A stretch of 64,000 bases of DNA, taken from assembly GCF_030812335.1 (NCBI RefSeq), contig NZ_JAUSSN010000009.1, forward strand, positions 182,337 through 246,336, read 5' to 3'. The translations under genes and the position numbers were made by a program. Shown here piece by piece: positions 34,638-44,089 of this stretch. Positions within the stretch are counted from its first letter, which is position 1. The number at the start of each line of letters is the position of its first letter. The notes below the pieces were generated by a model. It was not told the DNA's origin, did no database searches, and worked only from the letters and a program-made list of their open reading frames with translations. This DNA is from Pseudarthrobacter oxydans (GTDB lineage: Bacteria; Actinomycetota; Actinomycetes; Actinomycetales; Micrococcaceae).

Positions 34638-36020
34638 TCAGGCGGTGACAGGAACGGTGTCCAGTGCGGACTGTTCCTCTTCCGCCAGGGCCCGGTCCAT
34701 GACTTCCTTCCAGTACCCGTGCTGGATCGGGTAGAGCCCCTCGTCCTCGGTCCGCACGCCGGACGCGATCACCTTGGTCATGCCCAGCGCCTTGGCCTGT
34801 TCGTCGGGGCCGGCAATCTCGTGGGTGGACCCGCGGGTCATGTCGTTCCACGGCGCCGACGTGGCCCAGTAGGTCTTGTTGCAGGACCGGAACTCCTCGA
34901 GGTCGTCGGGGGTGGCCATGCCGGTGGCGTTGAAGAAGTCCTCGTACTGCCGGATGCGCTTGGACCGGTTCTCCTGCGATTCGCCCTTGGGTGCGATGCA
35001 GTAGATCGTCACCTCGGTCTGGTCCGCGGAGATGGGACGGAAGTGCCGGATCTGCGAGGAGAACTGGTCCATGATGTAAACGTTCGGGTACAGGCAGAGG
35101 TTTCGCGAGATGTTGATCATGAAGTTCGCCATCTCCTCGCCGTACTTAGCAACGAGCTCCTCGCGGCGGTCCCACAGCGGGCGGTCCTCCGGGTTGGTCC
35201 ATTCCTGCCACAGCAGCAGGTGACCGTGATCGTAGGAATAGAAGCCGCCCTTGACCTTGCCCCACTTGCCGGCGTCCATGGCCTTGGTGGTGTTGGCGGA
35301 GTCGCCGGAGTTGCGGCGGGCCGTGGTGGCGGCGTAGTTCCAGTGCACGGCCGTGACGTGGTAACCGTCGGCGCCGTTCTCGGCCTGCACCTTCCAGTTG
35401 CCGTCGTAGGTGTACGTGGATGCCCCACGCAGCACTTCGAGGCCCTCCGGCGACTGATCCACGATGGAATCGATCACCTTGGTGGCGTCACCCAGGTGCT
35501 CTTTGAGCGGGAGAACGTCAGCCTTCAAGGAACCGAACAGGAAGCCGCGGTACGACTCGAAGCGGGCAACCTTGGTGAGGTCGTGGGAACCCTCTTTGTT
35601 GAAGCTCTCCGGGTAGCCGGCGTTGCGGGAGTCCTTGACCTTCAGCAGCTCACCGGAGTTCTTGAACGTCCAGCCGTGGAACGGGCAAGTGAACGTCGTG
35701 CGGTTGTCCGTCTTCCGGCGACACAGCATGGCGCCGCGGTGGGAGCATGCGTTGACGATGCAGTTAAGGTTCTCGTCCTTGTCGCGGGTAATCACCACGG
35801 GGGTGCGGCCAATGTTGGTGGTGAAGTAGTCCCCCACGTTGGGAATCTGGGACTCGTGCGCGAGATAAACCCAGTTGCCCTCGAAGATGTGCTTCATCTC
35901 CAGTTCGAAAATCTCCTGATCGGTGAAAATTTCGCGCTTGGCCCGGATGACGCCGTTCTCACGGTCGTCGATCACTGCGTCGGCAAGGACCTCACGGACA
36001 TGGTTCAGGTTCTCGGTCAT
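34638..36020 (-). CDS. benA: Benzoate 1,2-dioxygenase large (alpha) subunit
   Basis: It dihydroxylates benzoate at C1 and C2 using O2. The 460-residue protein has the Rieske cluster ligands in CSHRGAMLC (C-x-H) and CPFHGW (C-x2-H) near residues 90-120, and the mononuclear iron site in [14 protein letters not shown] (Asp, two His) near residue 210. The start ATG 36020 follows AAGGAGCAGCC. It is the first gene of benABCD plus the LuxR-type regulator, transcribed away from catA. Confidence 0.96.
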   Translation of the reverse strand: MTENLNHVREVLADAVIDDRENGVIRAKREIFTDQEIFELEMKHIFEGNWVYLAHESQIPNVGDYFTTNIGRTPVVITRDKDENLNCIVNACSHRGAMLCRRKTDNRTTFTCPFHGWTFKNSGELLKVKDSRNAGYPESFNKEGSHDLTKVARFESYRGFLFGSLKADVLPLKEHLGDATKVIDSIVDQSPEGLEVLRGASTYTYDGNWKVQAENGADGYHVTAVHWNYAATTARRNSGDSANTTKAMDAGKWGKVKGGFYSYDHGHLLLWQEWTNPEDRPLWDRREELVAKYGEEMANFMINISRNLCLYPNVYIMDQFSSQIRHFRPISADQTEVTIYCIAPKGESQENRSKRIRQYEDFFNATGMATPDDLEEFRSCNKTYWATSAPWNDMTRGSTHEIAGPDEQAKALGMTKVIASGVRTEDEGLYPIQHGYWKEVMDRALAEEEQSALDTVPVTA

Positions 36021-36352
36021 GGCTGCTCCTTCATTGGAGAGTGCTGTGCGGATTGGCGGCAGGTCCGGGTCAGACGGTGGCGCCGACGGGGAACGTTGTC
36101 AGCCAATTTTGTCCTATCGTGACCACCCTCACATCAGGCAAATACCTAGGTTCGACCAAGGGTGCAACTATGTAGGCTTTATGACATAAAAGCCCCCAAA
36201 TCGATATTTGTGGCGTCCTGATCGCGAGGCTTACCATGAGACAGACATCACGCGCAGCCACGTCACCGCGGATTCAAATCCTGACGCACGGAGGCTCGCA
36301 ACGGGTGCAGGAATCTTTCCTCCCCTGTTCAATGAAGAGTATGGAGAACACC
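36021..36352. promoter_or_regulatory. Divergent benA / catA control region
   Basis: This 332-base region contains no gene and is AT-rich around 36100-36215. A dyad CAAAT-CGAT-ATTTG lies at 36197-36210, and TATGTAGGCTTTATGACATA near 36170-36187 adds further candidate sites. It must hold promoters for benABCD and catA and the binding site for the LuxR-type activator; the assignment of the dyad is a guess. Confidence 0.5.
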
Positions 36353-37237
36353 ATGACTGAGACCCAAGCGGACACCCGCACAGAGGACGAGGGCACTGCC
36401 GTCGAAGCCGGCTCAAAGGCCACCGAACGCTTTACCGCCTCAGGAAAGCTCGCTCATCTGGATGTGCCGAAGGAACGGGTGAGCCTGCTGGCAGGGGCAC
36501 TTATCAAGGCCGCCAACGACATCGTCGTCGAACACCAGGTCACCTACGAGGAATACAACGCCCTCAAGGCCTGGCTGATCAAGGTAGGGACGGACGGGGA
36601 ATGGCCGCTGTTCCTGGACGTGTGGCTGGAACACACTGTCGAGGACGTCAACTCCCAGGACCGTCCAGGCACCGTGGGCACCATCGAGGGACCCTACTAC
36701 GTGCCCGGCTCCCCCGTACTCCAGAGCCCTGGCACCGTGGAGATGCGCGAGGACGAGGAGGGCACCCCGCTGCACTTCACGGGCCACTTCACTGATACCG
36801 AAGGCAATGAAATCCAGGGAGCCCAGGTGGAAATTTGGCACGCGGACAGCGCCGGGTTCTACTCCCAGTACGCCCCGGGCCTCCCCGAGTGGCTCTTCCG
36901 CGCCACGGTCAAGGCAGACGACGACGGCCGTTTCGAAATCAACACGATGCGCCCGGCGCCGTACCAGATTCCCACGGACGGAGCTTGCGGACAGCTGATC
37001 AACGCGGCCGGGTGGCACGCCTGGCGCCCGGCGCACATCCACATCAAGGTCTCCGCCCCCGGCTTCCAGCCTGTCACCCAGCAGCTGTACTTCCCCGGCG
37101 ATGCTCACAACGCCGATGACATCGCATCGGCAGTCAAGCCCGAGCTGATGCTGGACCCGCGTCCACGCACGGACGGCCAGACCGGCGAAGAAGTGGTCTA
37201 TGACTACGTCCTCGCCAAGGAAGGCCAGCACAAGTAG
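36353..37237 (+). CDS. catA: Catechol 1,2-dioxygenase (intradiol)
   Basis: It cleaves catechol to cis,cis-muconate. The 294-residue protein has the N-terminal helical dimerisation domain and the non-heme Fe(III) ligands: Tyr in GPYYVPGSP, Tyr in GFYSQYAP, and two His in WRPAHIHIKVSAPG. The start ATG 36353 has GGAG 6 bases upstream. It is divergent from benA and followed by a strong terminator and benE. Its placement with ben rather than with catRBC means the pathway is split into two neighbouring transcription units. Confidence 0.95.
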   Translation: MTETQADTRTEDEGTAVEAGSKATERFTASGKLAHLDVPKERVSLLAGALIKAANDIVVEHQVTYEEYNALKAWLIKVGTDGEWPLFLDVWLEHTVEDVNSQDRPGTVGTIEGPYYVPGSPVLQSPGTVEMREDEEGTPLHFTGHFTDTEGNEIQGAQVEIWHADSAGFYSQYAPGLPEWLFRATVKADDDGRFEINTMRPAPYQIPTDGACGQLINAAGWHAWRPAHIHIKVSAPGFQPVTQQLYFPGDAHNADDIASAVKPELMLDPRPRTDGQTGEEVVYDYVLAKEGQHK

Positions 37238-37282
37238 GAACCACCCCTCGCAATCGGTGCCGGCCCCGGATCTGGCACGGAA

Positions 37283-37321
37283 GGCGCCCCGGAGTGTCAC
37301 CTCCGGGGCGCCAGTATTTTT
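37283..37321 (+). terminator. Rho-independent terminator after catA
   Basis: A perfect 12-base stem (37283-37294 with 37301-37312, GGCGCCCCGGAG) with a 6-base loop is followed by AGTATTTTT. It lies between catA and benE, so benE is at least partly under separate control. Confidence 0.88.
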
Positions 37322-37342
37322 CCGCCGATCCCAGGAGCCAGA

Positions 37343-38641
37343 ATGCCGCGATCCCGTCTGATCCCGCCCGCCATGCCCCACGCGGAGGCCGCTGTGGCTG
37401 CGGAGTCCCAACCGCTGCTTGAACGCCCCGAGGGTCGCCCCGCAGGCGTACGCCAATTCCTCCGTGACCTGGGCACTCCCTATGTATCCAATGGGGTGAT
37501 CGGTCTCATCTTCTCCAGCTCCGGCCCGATAGCGGTCACCCTGGCCGTTGGAGCAGCGGGAGGACTTACCCAGGGCCAGCTCGCTTCCTGGGTGTTTGCC
37601 ATCCTTTTCTCGGGCGGGGCCGCGACCGTCTTCATGTCGCTCCTCTATCGTCAGCCCCTGGGCTTCGCATGGTCCATTCCCGGCACGGTGCTCCTCGGCC
37701 CGTCGCTGCAGCACCTGTCCTTTCCTGAGGTCGTCGGCGCCTTCTTCACGTCCGCTGTTCTCATCCTCGCCCTGGGTGCCACCGGAATGGCGCGCCGCAT
37801 CATGGCGGCCGTCCCGATGCCCCTCGTGATGGCCATGGTGGCCGCTGTGTTCCTGAAATTCGGCACAGACATCGTCGCCTCAACCCAGGCCAACCCTGTG
37901 GTTGCTGTCCCGATGGTGGCGGCTTTCCTGGTCCTCACAGCCGTGCCCGCCCTAGGCAGGCTCGTTCCGCCGGTGCTCGGCACCCTCGTGGTCGGTTGCC
38001 TCGCAGTGGCGGCGAGTGGTCAATTTGCCCTCCGGGACGGCGGACCAATCCTGGCCACGCCCGTCTTCACGCTTCCTGAGTTCACCTGGGCTGCCCAGCT
38101 CGAGCTGGTTGTTCCCCTGGCCCTCACCGTGTTGTTTGTTCAGAATGGCCAGGGCGTCGCCGTGCTCCGCGCCGCCGGCCACAATCCGCCGGTCAACGTC
38201 TTTGCCATCGTTTCCGGCGCGTTTTCCTTGCTCAACGCCTGCTGCGGCGCTGTTTCAGCCTGCGTGACCGGGCCCACCAACGCCCTCATGACCTCCTCGG
38301 GAAGCAGGCAGCGGCAGTACACAGCTGCCGTCGTGTTCGGCATCCTGGCCATGGTCTGTGCCCTCCTGGCCCCCACCCTCACCCGCCTCATGCTCGCCAC
38401 GCCCAAGGAATTCATCTTGGCCCTAGGCGGCATTGCGATGCTGCGGGCTCTCCAGCAGGCCTTCGTGACCGCCTTCGCCACAGCCTTCACCCTGGGGTCC
38501 CTGGTGACATTCGTCGTGACCATCTCCGGTTTGAGTCTCTTCAACATCCATCCGGCGTTCTGGGGCCTCGTCACCGGCTACATGGTGTCCCGACTGCTTG
38601 AACGCGCGGACCACGCCAAGTCCCAACGCCAAGATCGCTAG
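37343..38641 (+). CDS. benE: BenE-family benzoate transporter
   Basis: The 432-residue protein has about twelve hydrophobic segments and the BenE/NCS2-like order: GVIGLIFSSSGPIAVTLAVG, PLGFAWSIPGTVLLG, VTGPTNALM and FNIHPAFWGLVTGYMVSRLL. BenE proteins import benzoate by proton symport. The window thus carries two benzoate importers of different folds. The start ATG 37343 lies just past the catA terminator. Confidence 0.92.
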   Translation: MPRSRLIPPAMPHAEAAVAAESQPLLERPEGRPAGVRQFLRDLGTPYVSNGVIGLIFSSSGPIAVTLAVGAAGGLTQGQLASWVFAILFSGGAATVFMSLLYRQPLGFAWSIPGTVLLGPSLQHLSFPEVVGAFFTSAVLILALGATGMARRIMAAVPMPLVMAMVAAVFLKFGTDIVASTQANPVVAVPMVAAFLVLTAVPALGRLVPPVLGTLVVGCLAVAASGQFALRDGGPILATPVFTLPEFTWAAQLELVVPLALTVLFVQNGQGVAVLRAAGHNPPVNVFAIVSGAFSLLNACCGAVSACVTGPTNALMTSSGSRQRQYTAAVVFGILAMVCALLAPTLTRLMLATPKEFILALGGIAMLRALQQAFVTAFATAFTLGSLVTFVVTISGLSLFNIHPAFWGLVTGYMVSRLLERADHAKSQRQDR

Positions 38642-38734
38642 TGGCACGTCTTGCGCGTTAAACGGGATTCCGCCCACATCATGATCCGCACGCTGCTTTC
38701 TTGGGAGGTTTGGACGAGATTGACCACGGCATAG

Positions 38735-39165
38735 GACGAACTCGAACCTGAGCAACGGTACGGTTTCGATGAATACTTCGTCGTGCGCCCACCGGCCACC
38801 GCCCGCCGCTACCGCAGCCATATCGTGCCGGGCAAGACGCTCGTCGACGCGACCCGGCTGGGCCGGATCTTCGCCGCATGGACGGTCGACGTCGGATCGG
38901 CCACCTTCCCGGCGCAGACCCTGATCGCGGCCGGACGACGCGATTCGGTCGTCGGGTATACCGACGCAATGGACCTACTCGAGCGCTATCCGCACGCCAC
39001 CCTGGCGGTAGTAGACGGCGCAGGCCATGCACTCATGCACGAACGGCCAGAACTCCTTGCCGCGTTGCTCAGAGATTGGCTTGACCGGGCCCGCCCCAGA
39101 CGGCAAGTGACGGCCATCCCCCAGCGGCTCAAGGAACGCTACAAAACGTGGCCCTCTGAGCGGCT
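38735..39165 (+). pseudogene. 5'-truncated hydrolase fragment, duplicate of 23280-23708 (copy B)
   Basis: The sequence encodes the second half of the alpha/beta hydrolase found at 22863 (EYFVVRPPATARRYRSHIVP through GAGHALMHERPELLAALLRD) without start, oxyanion strand or nucleophile. Nucleotide identity with copy A is about 95 percent by hand alignment. An extra base near 39100 shifts the frame just before the original stop. The similarity continues past the stop to 39165 and enters the 3' end of the SRPBCC gene on the other strand. Confidence 0.82.
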
Positions 39166-39783
39166 CTTGATACCGTGGAGCATCCGCCGGGACATGATGA
39201 AACTGGCAACCTCCACCGCCTCGACCAGGCACCGGGCCCACCACTGCCGGTAGGCATAGCGCTCCCGCACCAGCAGCCGGGTGGCGCCGTCGGGCCGGGG
39301 CTTCAGGACAAATGCCCAGGAAAAATCGAACGGGCCGGGAGGGGAACCGGGAGGAACGCGCAGCACAAAGGCGTTGCCCGGCTCCACCAACCCCACTTCC
39401 AAGTCTGCGGAAGCAGCCGGTGCCAGGTGAAAGCGGTCGCCTGCCTTGATGTCCTGCCACTCCGGGTGGATACGGTCAGCACTGTGGATGTCCAAACCGG
39501 CCAGGTTTTCAAGGAAGTCGTAGCTGTAGAGTCCGCCGCGTCCCTGACCCATCTGCGCCAACCAGGGCCACACCGCATCCGGCGGAGCCTCGATGGTGAT
39601 CGCCCGCGTTGACTGCAGACCGGCAACGGACATGAAGTCGTCGCCCGGAAGCCCGCCGTCGGCTTCGGCGGGGGTGGCACCCCAGCGCAATTGAAAGCGC
39701 CGGAACAGGTAGCCGGATGCCACCAGCCCTGCGATCACTGCAGCTGGCGTGTAGGGCTGTTTCCAGTTTTGTCGCTTCGTCAT
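39139..39783 (-). CDS. SRPBCC-family protein with altered C terminus
   Basis: The 214-residue protein starts at ATG 39783 with a GGAGG box. It has one N-terminal hydrophobic segment (PAAVIAGLVASGYLFRRF) and then an SRPBCC fold (ITIEAPPDAVWPWLAQMGQG, LYSYDFLENLAGLDIHSADR, FAFVLKPRPDG-like strands). The last residues (about SRSEGHVL) and the stop codon are read, on the opposite strand, from the duplicated hydrolase fragment that ends at 39165. The original C terminus was therefore replaced at this breakpoint. Because only the end of the last helix is affected, the protein may still fold. Confidence 0.75.
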   Translation of the reverse strand: MTKRQNWKQPYTPAAVIAGLVASGYLFRRFQLRWGATPAEADGGLPGDDFMSVAGLQSTRAITIEAPPDAVWPWLAQMGQGRGGLYSYDFLENLAGLDIHSADRIHPEWQDIKAGDRFHLAPAASADLEVGLVEPGNAFVLRVPPGSPPGPFDFSWAFVLKPRPDGATRLLVRERYAYRQWWARCLVEAVEVASFIMSRRMLHGIKSRSEGHVL

Positions 39784-39866
39784 CGGGCAATCCTCCAGAC
39801 CGCCGAGTCCGCTGTCACGGGCCGAAAGCCCCCGGGGCCCGCCCATTCCGGGATGCACTTCCGGGG

Positions 39867-40406
39867 CTAACCCCGGTTCGGGTAACCGAGGTGGCGCTTG
39901 ATTTCGTCGAGTTCAGTGCTGAGCTGTTCGACCTGCAAGTTGAATCTCGCAGACTCGGCCTTACGGCGCTGGGCGTCCCGGTAGCTCACCACGAGCGCCA
40001 ACAGGCCCAGGGGCACGGCAACAGCGAGGGCCCAGCCGGCTGCTGCCAGGAATTCCACTGCGACCGGCAGCGAGGCCCGGAAATCGGTGAATTCATTCAC
40101 TCCTTCCACTACACCGTCCAGCAGCACGTCCAAGGGGCCGAGGAACTGTCCAACAACAGGGGTGTCAGCCAGCGAGGGAGCGTCCAGCCGCTCTTCCGCG
40201 CCGCCGCCCCAGCGCGAATCACCGAGATGGGATAGGACGTATACACCCGCTGCGATGTTGACCACGGTAAAGACGAGGACGGAGCCGAGCGCAGCCAAGT
40301 CAACGCGGCTAGGCCGCCAGAAACACAGCAGCAGCCCTGTGGCAATGGCCGACAGCCAGACCAGGACCTTCAACGAGTCGCCGCTTACGCCGCTCAGAAT
40401 GTCCAC
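39867..40406 (-). CDS. Membrane protein with C-terminal coiled coil
   Basis: This 179-residue protein starts at GTG 40406 after GGAAGGGG. Predicted layout: an early hydrophobic segment (VLVWLSAIATGLLLCFW), a second (LAALGSVLVFTVVNIAAGVYVL), a periplasmic or cytoplasmic loop, a third (FLAAAGWALAVAVPLGLLALVV), and a charged coiled coil (YRDAQRRKAESARFNLQVEQ, then LSTELDEIKRHLG) at the end. I do not recognise the family. It lies 83 bases upstream of the SRPBCC gene in the same direction. Confidence 0.6.
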   Translation of the reverse strand: MDILSGVSGDSLKVLVWLSAIATGLLLCFWRPSRVDLAALGSVLVFTVVNIAAGVYVLSHLGDSRWGGGAEERLDAPSLADTPVVGQFLGPLDVLLDGVVEGVNEFTDFRASLPVAVEFLAAAGWALAVAVPLGLLALVVSYRDAQRRKAESARFNLQVEQLSTELDEIKRHLGYPNRG

Positions 40407-40630
40407 AACACCGCCCCTTCCAAGACTCCCTTGGCAGGTTACCGGCGATTGCCCCCGTCCCCGGGTGCGACACGTCCGACCCGTGCGCGGTCGGCAATCC
40501 CGGCGCGGTGATCGTCTCCGATTCCCAACTCCGGCCCCGTCACCTGCCTTCGCTGCACTTTCCGCCGCCTGAGCCAGTGGAGACCTGGCTTTCACGGCGG
40601 CATCCCAGCAGAGGATGGGAGCATGGGGAC

Positions 40631-41158
40631 ATGACTCCTACTCACGGTGTTTCCGGCTTCTTCCGGCGTCCCCAGCCCATCAAACCCAAGGCCGGTCAGG
40701 AATCGGTGTGGGACTACCCGCGGCCGCCAAGGGTCGAGCCGAGATCGGAACGGGTTATCGTGCGGCTTGGCGGGCAGGCTATTGCCGACACCACCGATGC
40801 AGTGCGCGTCCTGGAGACGAGTCATCCCCCTGTCTACTACTTGCCATTTGAGGCTTTCCCTGCCGGTGTACTCGTCCCGGTCGAGGGCACAACCTTCTGC
40901 GAGTTCAAGGGGGAAGCGCACTACTTCGATGTCGTTGCCGGCGGCGGCGTTGTTCCCCGTGCCGGGTGGACCTACCCGGTACCCGCCCGGGGTTTCGAGG
41001 CGCTCAGGACCCGGGTCGCCCTCTACCCGGGTCACATGGACTCCTGCGAGGTCGACGGTGAACAGGTGACCTCCCAGGAGGGGGACTTCTACGGCGGTTG
41101 GATCACCACCAAGATCGTTGGGCCGTTCAAGGGTGGCCCGGGCACGGACGGGTGGTGA
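40631..41158 (+). CDS. DUF427 domain protein
   Basis: The 175-residue protein matches DUF427: SVWDYPRPPRVEPRSERVIV, GQAIADTTDAVRVLETSHPP, VYYLPFEAF, FCEFKGEAHYFDVVAGG and a final WITTKIVGPFKGGPGT. It is a small beta-barrel domain found widely in actinobacteria; its biochemical role is unknown to me. The start ATG 40631 is preceded by purine-rich sequence. Confidence 0.85.
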   Translation: MTPTHGVSGFFRRPQPIKPKAGQESVWDYPRPPRVEPRSERVIVRLGGQAIADTTDAVRVLETSHPPVYYLPFEAFPAGVLVPVEGTTFCEFKGEAHYFDVVAGGGVVPRAGWTYPVPARGFEALRTRVALYPGHMDSCEVDGEQVTSQEGDFYGGWITTKIVGPFKGGPGTDGW

Positions 41159-41284
41159 GCGCATCGCCCTTGCGCCGGGACGGTCCCATCGGAGCGCCGG
41201 CGCGGGATGTCACGGTGCGGAACGGGAGCACCCTGCCGGTTTCCCTTGCCATCCAGGTCAAGCGGAAACTCGTTTGCTTTCGGT

Positions 41285-41719
41285 TTAGGAGGCGACGTTC
41301 GAGGGCGTTTCTCCGGTCCGGAGCTCGTCGCCGTGGGCGATGATCGCGTAGATGATCAGCACGTCGATGGCGATTACGATCAAGGACCACCATGGCTGCG
41401 CCGGAATGAGCATCAGCTGAACGACCGCGCTGACGCCCGCAACGACGACAGCAACGATCCTTGCCCACGTTGCACCGGAGAAGAGCGCGACAGCGGTGAG
41501 GATCAGGAGCACCCCGAGAGCCACATTCCACCAGCCCCACCCCTTCGCGTCGAAGAGGAACAGCGCGCCCTGGGTCGACAAGTAGTAGGTATCGGGTCCG
41601 GTGAGCGCGACGAGACCTTGAAGGCCGCTGAAAACGCCGTTGATGATCAGAATGACTCCGGCGAAACGGACCCAACCGGTCCACCCGGTTGAAACGCCCG
41701 GATGATGGGCAGTACTCAT
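41285..41719 (-). CDS. Four-helix membrane protein (DUF7144-like)
   Basis: The 144-residue protein has four hydrophobic helices and the motif WVRFAGVILIINGVFSGLQG at the start, the central WGWWNVALGVLLILTAVALF and the end SLIVIAIDVLIIYAIIAHGD. This is a common actinobacterial integral membrane family of unknown role. ATG 41719 is chosen; a GTG three codons earlier (41728) is possible. It converges with the DUF427 gene. Confidence 0.75.
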   Translation of the reverse strand: MSTAHHPGVSTGWTGWVRFAGVILIINGVFSGLQGLVALTGPDTYYLSTQGALFLFDAKGWGWWNVALGVLLILTAVALFSGATWARIVAVVVAGVSAVVQLMLIPAQPWWSLIVIAIDVLIIYAIIAHGDELRTGETPSNVAS

Positions 41720-42165
41720 TTTGTCCACCGCTTTCCGTTGAAATGTTCTGTCGTCGGCCTCATGGTCGGCGCAGTCGTGTCGTGAAGCTAGTACCGATTC
41801 CGCTGATGTTCCTCACAGTCCGGGCCGGTCAAACGGGATCCGACGGACCGATGCAGCTCCATCCTGTGCCCTCTGTGAAGTGCGGCACCTCATCCGCTCC
41901 GGGTGAATTCACGCACCGGGGTAGGGCTTGCGGTTCTCCGGGCCCTCGGTCTGGTCGGATGTCCAGTGAAAGTATCCGACCCGAGTCGCGGTGCCGGCAC
42001 CGGGTCGGGCTGTGACTGCAGCGTGCTCTTGACGCGGCCAGGGCCACAAGGGTATATAAGGGCCATCCCGGTGTCGTCGCGGGGGCAACGACCGCAAAAT
42101 AGGCGCGGGCAGCGCGGGACCGCCATTAGGAAGACGCGGCGGACTGGCGGAGTGAGGTGTGAGCG
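41720..42165. other. Non-coding gap before dedA
   Basis: This region of about 446 bases contains no supported gene. Its right part holds the dedA promoter described separately and a leader of about 100 bases. The left part holds the promoter of the membrane protein at 41285. I see no structured RNA. Confidence 0.4.
42029..42058 (+). promoter_or_regulatory. Promoter of dedA-like gene
   Basis: TTGACG (42029-42034) and TATATA (42053-42058) are separated by 18 bases. This is a close match to vegetative sigma-factor promoters and stands out in this GC-rich DNA. The transcript would carry a leader of roughly 100 bases. Confidence 0.6.
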
Positions 42166-42849
42166 ATGACCGGATTATCTGCCCTCCGCTTCCTGGCGCT
42201 CGGCTGGGCAGGCTTCGTCGCCGCGGAAACAGGGGTTGCGGACGAATGGGCGTACTACTTCGGCGTCTTCGTGATAGTGCTGGCCCAGTGCGCCGGTGTG
42301 CCGCTTCCCGCCGTGGCCGTCCTGCTTGGGGCCTACGCCTCGGCACGCCACGGAGATCTGAACCTCGCTGCCGTGATCGCTGTCGGCAGCCTGGGCGCCA
42401 TGATCGGGAGCACTATTGGCTACGTACTTGGGCGGGTGGGCGGCCGCCCGTTGATGCTGCGACTTGCCCAGCGCTTCCACGCCGACGAGAGTCGCATCGT
42501 CCAGCTGGAGTCGTTCTTCGAACGGCACGGCGGCACAGCCTTGTTCTTCGGCCGCTGGATCATTGTCGTCCGGCTCTGGGGCGCCATTGCCGCGGGGGCT
42601 GCCAAGATGCCGTGGCCCAAGTTCCTGCTGTGGACCATCACAGGGTCCATTGCCTGGGTCGCGAGCCTCAGCGTCCTCGCCTATCTGGCGGGGGCACTGG
42701 CCCATGCCCTCGGTGACGCTCTCGACATCGGCGGCTGGGTACTGGTCCCCATCGTCGTGCTTGGCCTGGTGATAGTCCGCCGCCGGGGCAGACGCCGGAA
42801 GCTCAAGCCAGCGGAAGGGTCAGGGGACGGTGTGCCCGACGCCAAATGA
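42166..42849 (+). CDS. DedA-family membrane protein
   Basis: The 227-residue protein has the SNARE-associated/DedA fold: CAGVPLPAVAVLLGAYAS in the re-entrant region, GYVLGRVGGRPLMLRLAQRF, and the family signature FFERHGGTALFFGRWIIVVR followed by LWGAIAAGAAKMPWPKFL. DedA proteins act in membrane lipid recycling (undecaprenyl-phosphate or phospholipid flipping) and proton-motive-force homeostasis. A basic tail (RRRGRRRKLKP) is cytoplasmic. The start ATG 42166 follows GAGGTG. Confidence 0.88.
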   Translation: MTGLSALRFLALGWAGFVAAETGVADEWAYYFGVFVIVLAQCAGVPLPAVAVLLGAYASARHGDLNLAAVIAVGSLGAMIGSTIGYVLGRVGGRPLMLRLAQRFHADESRIVQLESFFERHGGTALFFGRWIIVVRLWGAIAAGAAKMPWPKFLLWTITGSIAWVASLSVLAYLAGALAHALGDALDIGGWVLVPIVVLGLVIVRRRGRRRKLKPAEGSGDGVPDAK

Positions 42850-42932
42850 AGCCGGCGCCTACGTGATCGACGACCGGCGCTGAAGTCCCCCAGCCTCAGC
42901 AGGTCAGTACGGCAGTCATGGCCGCCTCAGAA

Positions 42933-42957
42933 GTGACCCTTCACAAGGAAGGGCCAC
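42933..42957 (+). terminator. Candidate hairpin terminator after dedA
   Basis: GTGACCCTTC and GAAGGGCCAC pair with one mismatch around a 5-base loop. A short T run follows about 10 bases later. It separates dedA from the tetrose operon. Confidence 0.4.
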
Positions 42958-43026
42958 CCCCGATAGGTTTTGAGTGGCGCCAAGACAGTTAATGTGTCGT
43001 TGACTACATGCTGCCGGTCGGGCGCA

Positions 43027-43038
43027 GTTCCTAGGAAC
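43027..43038. promoter_or_regulatory. Perfect 12-bp palindrome upstream of tetrose operon
   Basis: GTTCCTAGGAAC ends 25 bases before the first start codon of the operon. The same half sites, GTTCC and GGAAC, recur with a 5-base spacer at 47388-47402, upstream of the MFS gene. It may be the operator of an unlinked regulator; no regulator gene is next to the operon. Confidence 0.45.
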
Positions 43039-43063
43039 AGGGATTCACGAAGGAGTGAACACC

Positions 43064-44062
43064 ATGGCTTACACCGCCGAAAACTGGCCCATCACGGCAG
43101 CCCTGCTGCAGTTCCCCGGCACCGACGCCACGGGAACCGAGATCAACGACGCCGAGGCCTCCGCGTGGGCCGAGGTCCTCACCGAAGTCAAAGACGCCGG
43201 CTTCGCCAACGCGGACCTCACCGACAGCTGGGTCCGCCCCGGCGACCTCAGCCCCGCCCGCCTTGCCGAATTCAAGCAGACCGCCGCAGACGTGGGCATC
43301 GGCATCCCGGTCATCTCCGCCATCCGCCGCAGCGTCATCGAGGAAGGCAACTGGGAAGCGAACCTGGCCTACAGCCACCGCACCATCGACGCCGCCGCCG
43401 AGCTCGGCTGCGAGGTGGTCTCGTTCGGGCTGCACCAGGCCATCACGGCGGAGCAGAAGAAGCAGCTCTGGTTCTGGACCGTCGAAGGCTACAAGGACCC
43501 GGTGGGGGACAAGGAAACCTGGGACAAGGCCGTGACCCGCCTGCGGGATCTCGGCCGGCACGCGGCCGATGTCGGCGTGCTGCTCTCGCTGGAAATGTAC
43601 GAGGACACCTACCTTGGCACCGCGGATTCCTCCGTCCAGCTGGTCCAGGACATCGGTCTGGCCAACGTCGGGATCAACCCTGACATCGGCAACCTCATCC
43701 GGCTGCACCGCCCGATCGAGGACTGGCGCGAGATGGTCGCCAAGACCCTGCCGTACTCCAACTACTGGCACATGAAGAACTACATCCGCGACGAGGACGT
43801 GGCCCGCGACACCTACGTCGCGATGCCGGCCCCGATGGAAAGCGGCCTCATCAACTACCGCGAGGCGTTCAAGGTGGCGCTCTCCGTCGGTTTCCAGGGC
43901 ATCCTCTGCACCGAGCACTACGGCGGCGACGGCCTGTCCGTCACGGCCAGCAACCAGGACTACCTCCGCCGCCAGGTCCTGCCCAAGACCGACGGTTACA
44001 CCCTGGGCAAGAGCCAGGTGGCCCAGGGCCGGCAGCAACCGGCCGGTAGCCACCAGAACTGA
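43064..44062 (+). CDS. TIM-barrel sugar-phosphate isomerase (erythrulose-1-phosphate isomerase-like)
   Basis: The 332-residue protein belongs to the xylose isomerase-like TIM-barrel group: metal-binding acids in LLSLEMYEDTYLG, NVGINPDIGNLIRLH, the YWHMKNY segment and ILCTEHYGGDG. In the mycobacterial tetritol pathway a homologue (LerI) isomerises L-erythrulose 1-phosphate to D-erythrulose 4-phosphate. Together with the kinase and RpiB genes directly downstream this is the likely role here. The start ATG 43064 has GAAGGAG. It is the first gene of an operon with spacings of 27 bases, an overlap and 2 bases. Confidence 0.85.
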   Translation: MAYTAENWPITAALLQFPGTDATGTEINDAEASAWAEVLTEVKDAGFANADLTDSWVRPGDLSPARLAEFKQTAADVGIGIPVISAIRRSVIEEGNWEANLAYSHRTIDAAAELGCEVVSFGLHQAITAEQKKQLWFWTVEGYKDPVGDKETWDKAVTRLRDLGRHAADVGVLLSLEMYEDTYLGTADSSVQLVQDIGLANVGINPDIGNLIRLHRPIEDWREMVAKTLPYSNYWHMKNYIRDEDVARDTYVAMPAPMESGLINYREAFKVALSVGFQGILCTEHYGGDGLSVTASNQDYLRRQVLPKTDGYTLGKSQVAQGRQQPAGSHQN

Positions 44063-44089
44063 TTACCCCGACGGATTCGATGAGGAACG

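Noticed and set aside
33984..36122. Plus-strand frame of about 700 codons across benA and benB
   Set aside because: It is antisense to two certain dioxygenase subunits, has no ribosome-binding site, and its product is low in complexity.
23280..39165. Insertion sequence explaining the duplicated hydrolase fragment
   Set aside because: No transposase, terminal inverted repeats or target-site duplication could be seen at either copy.
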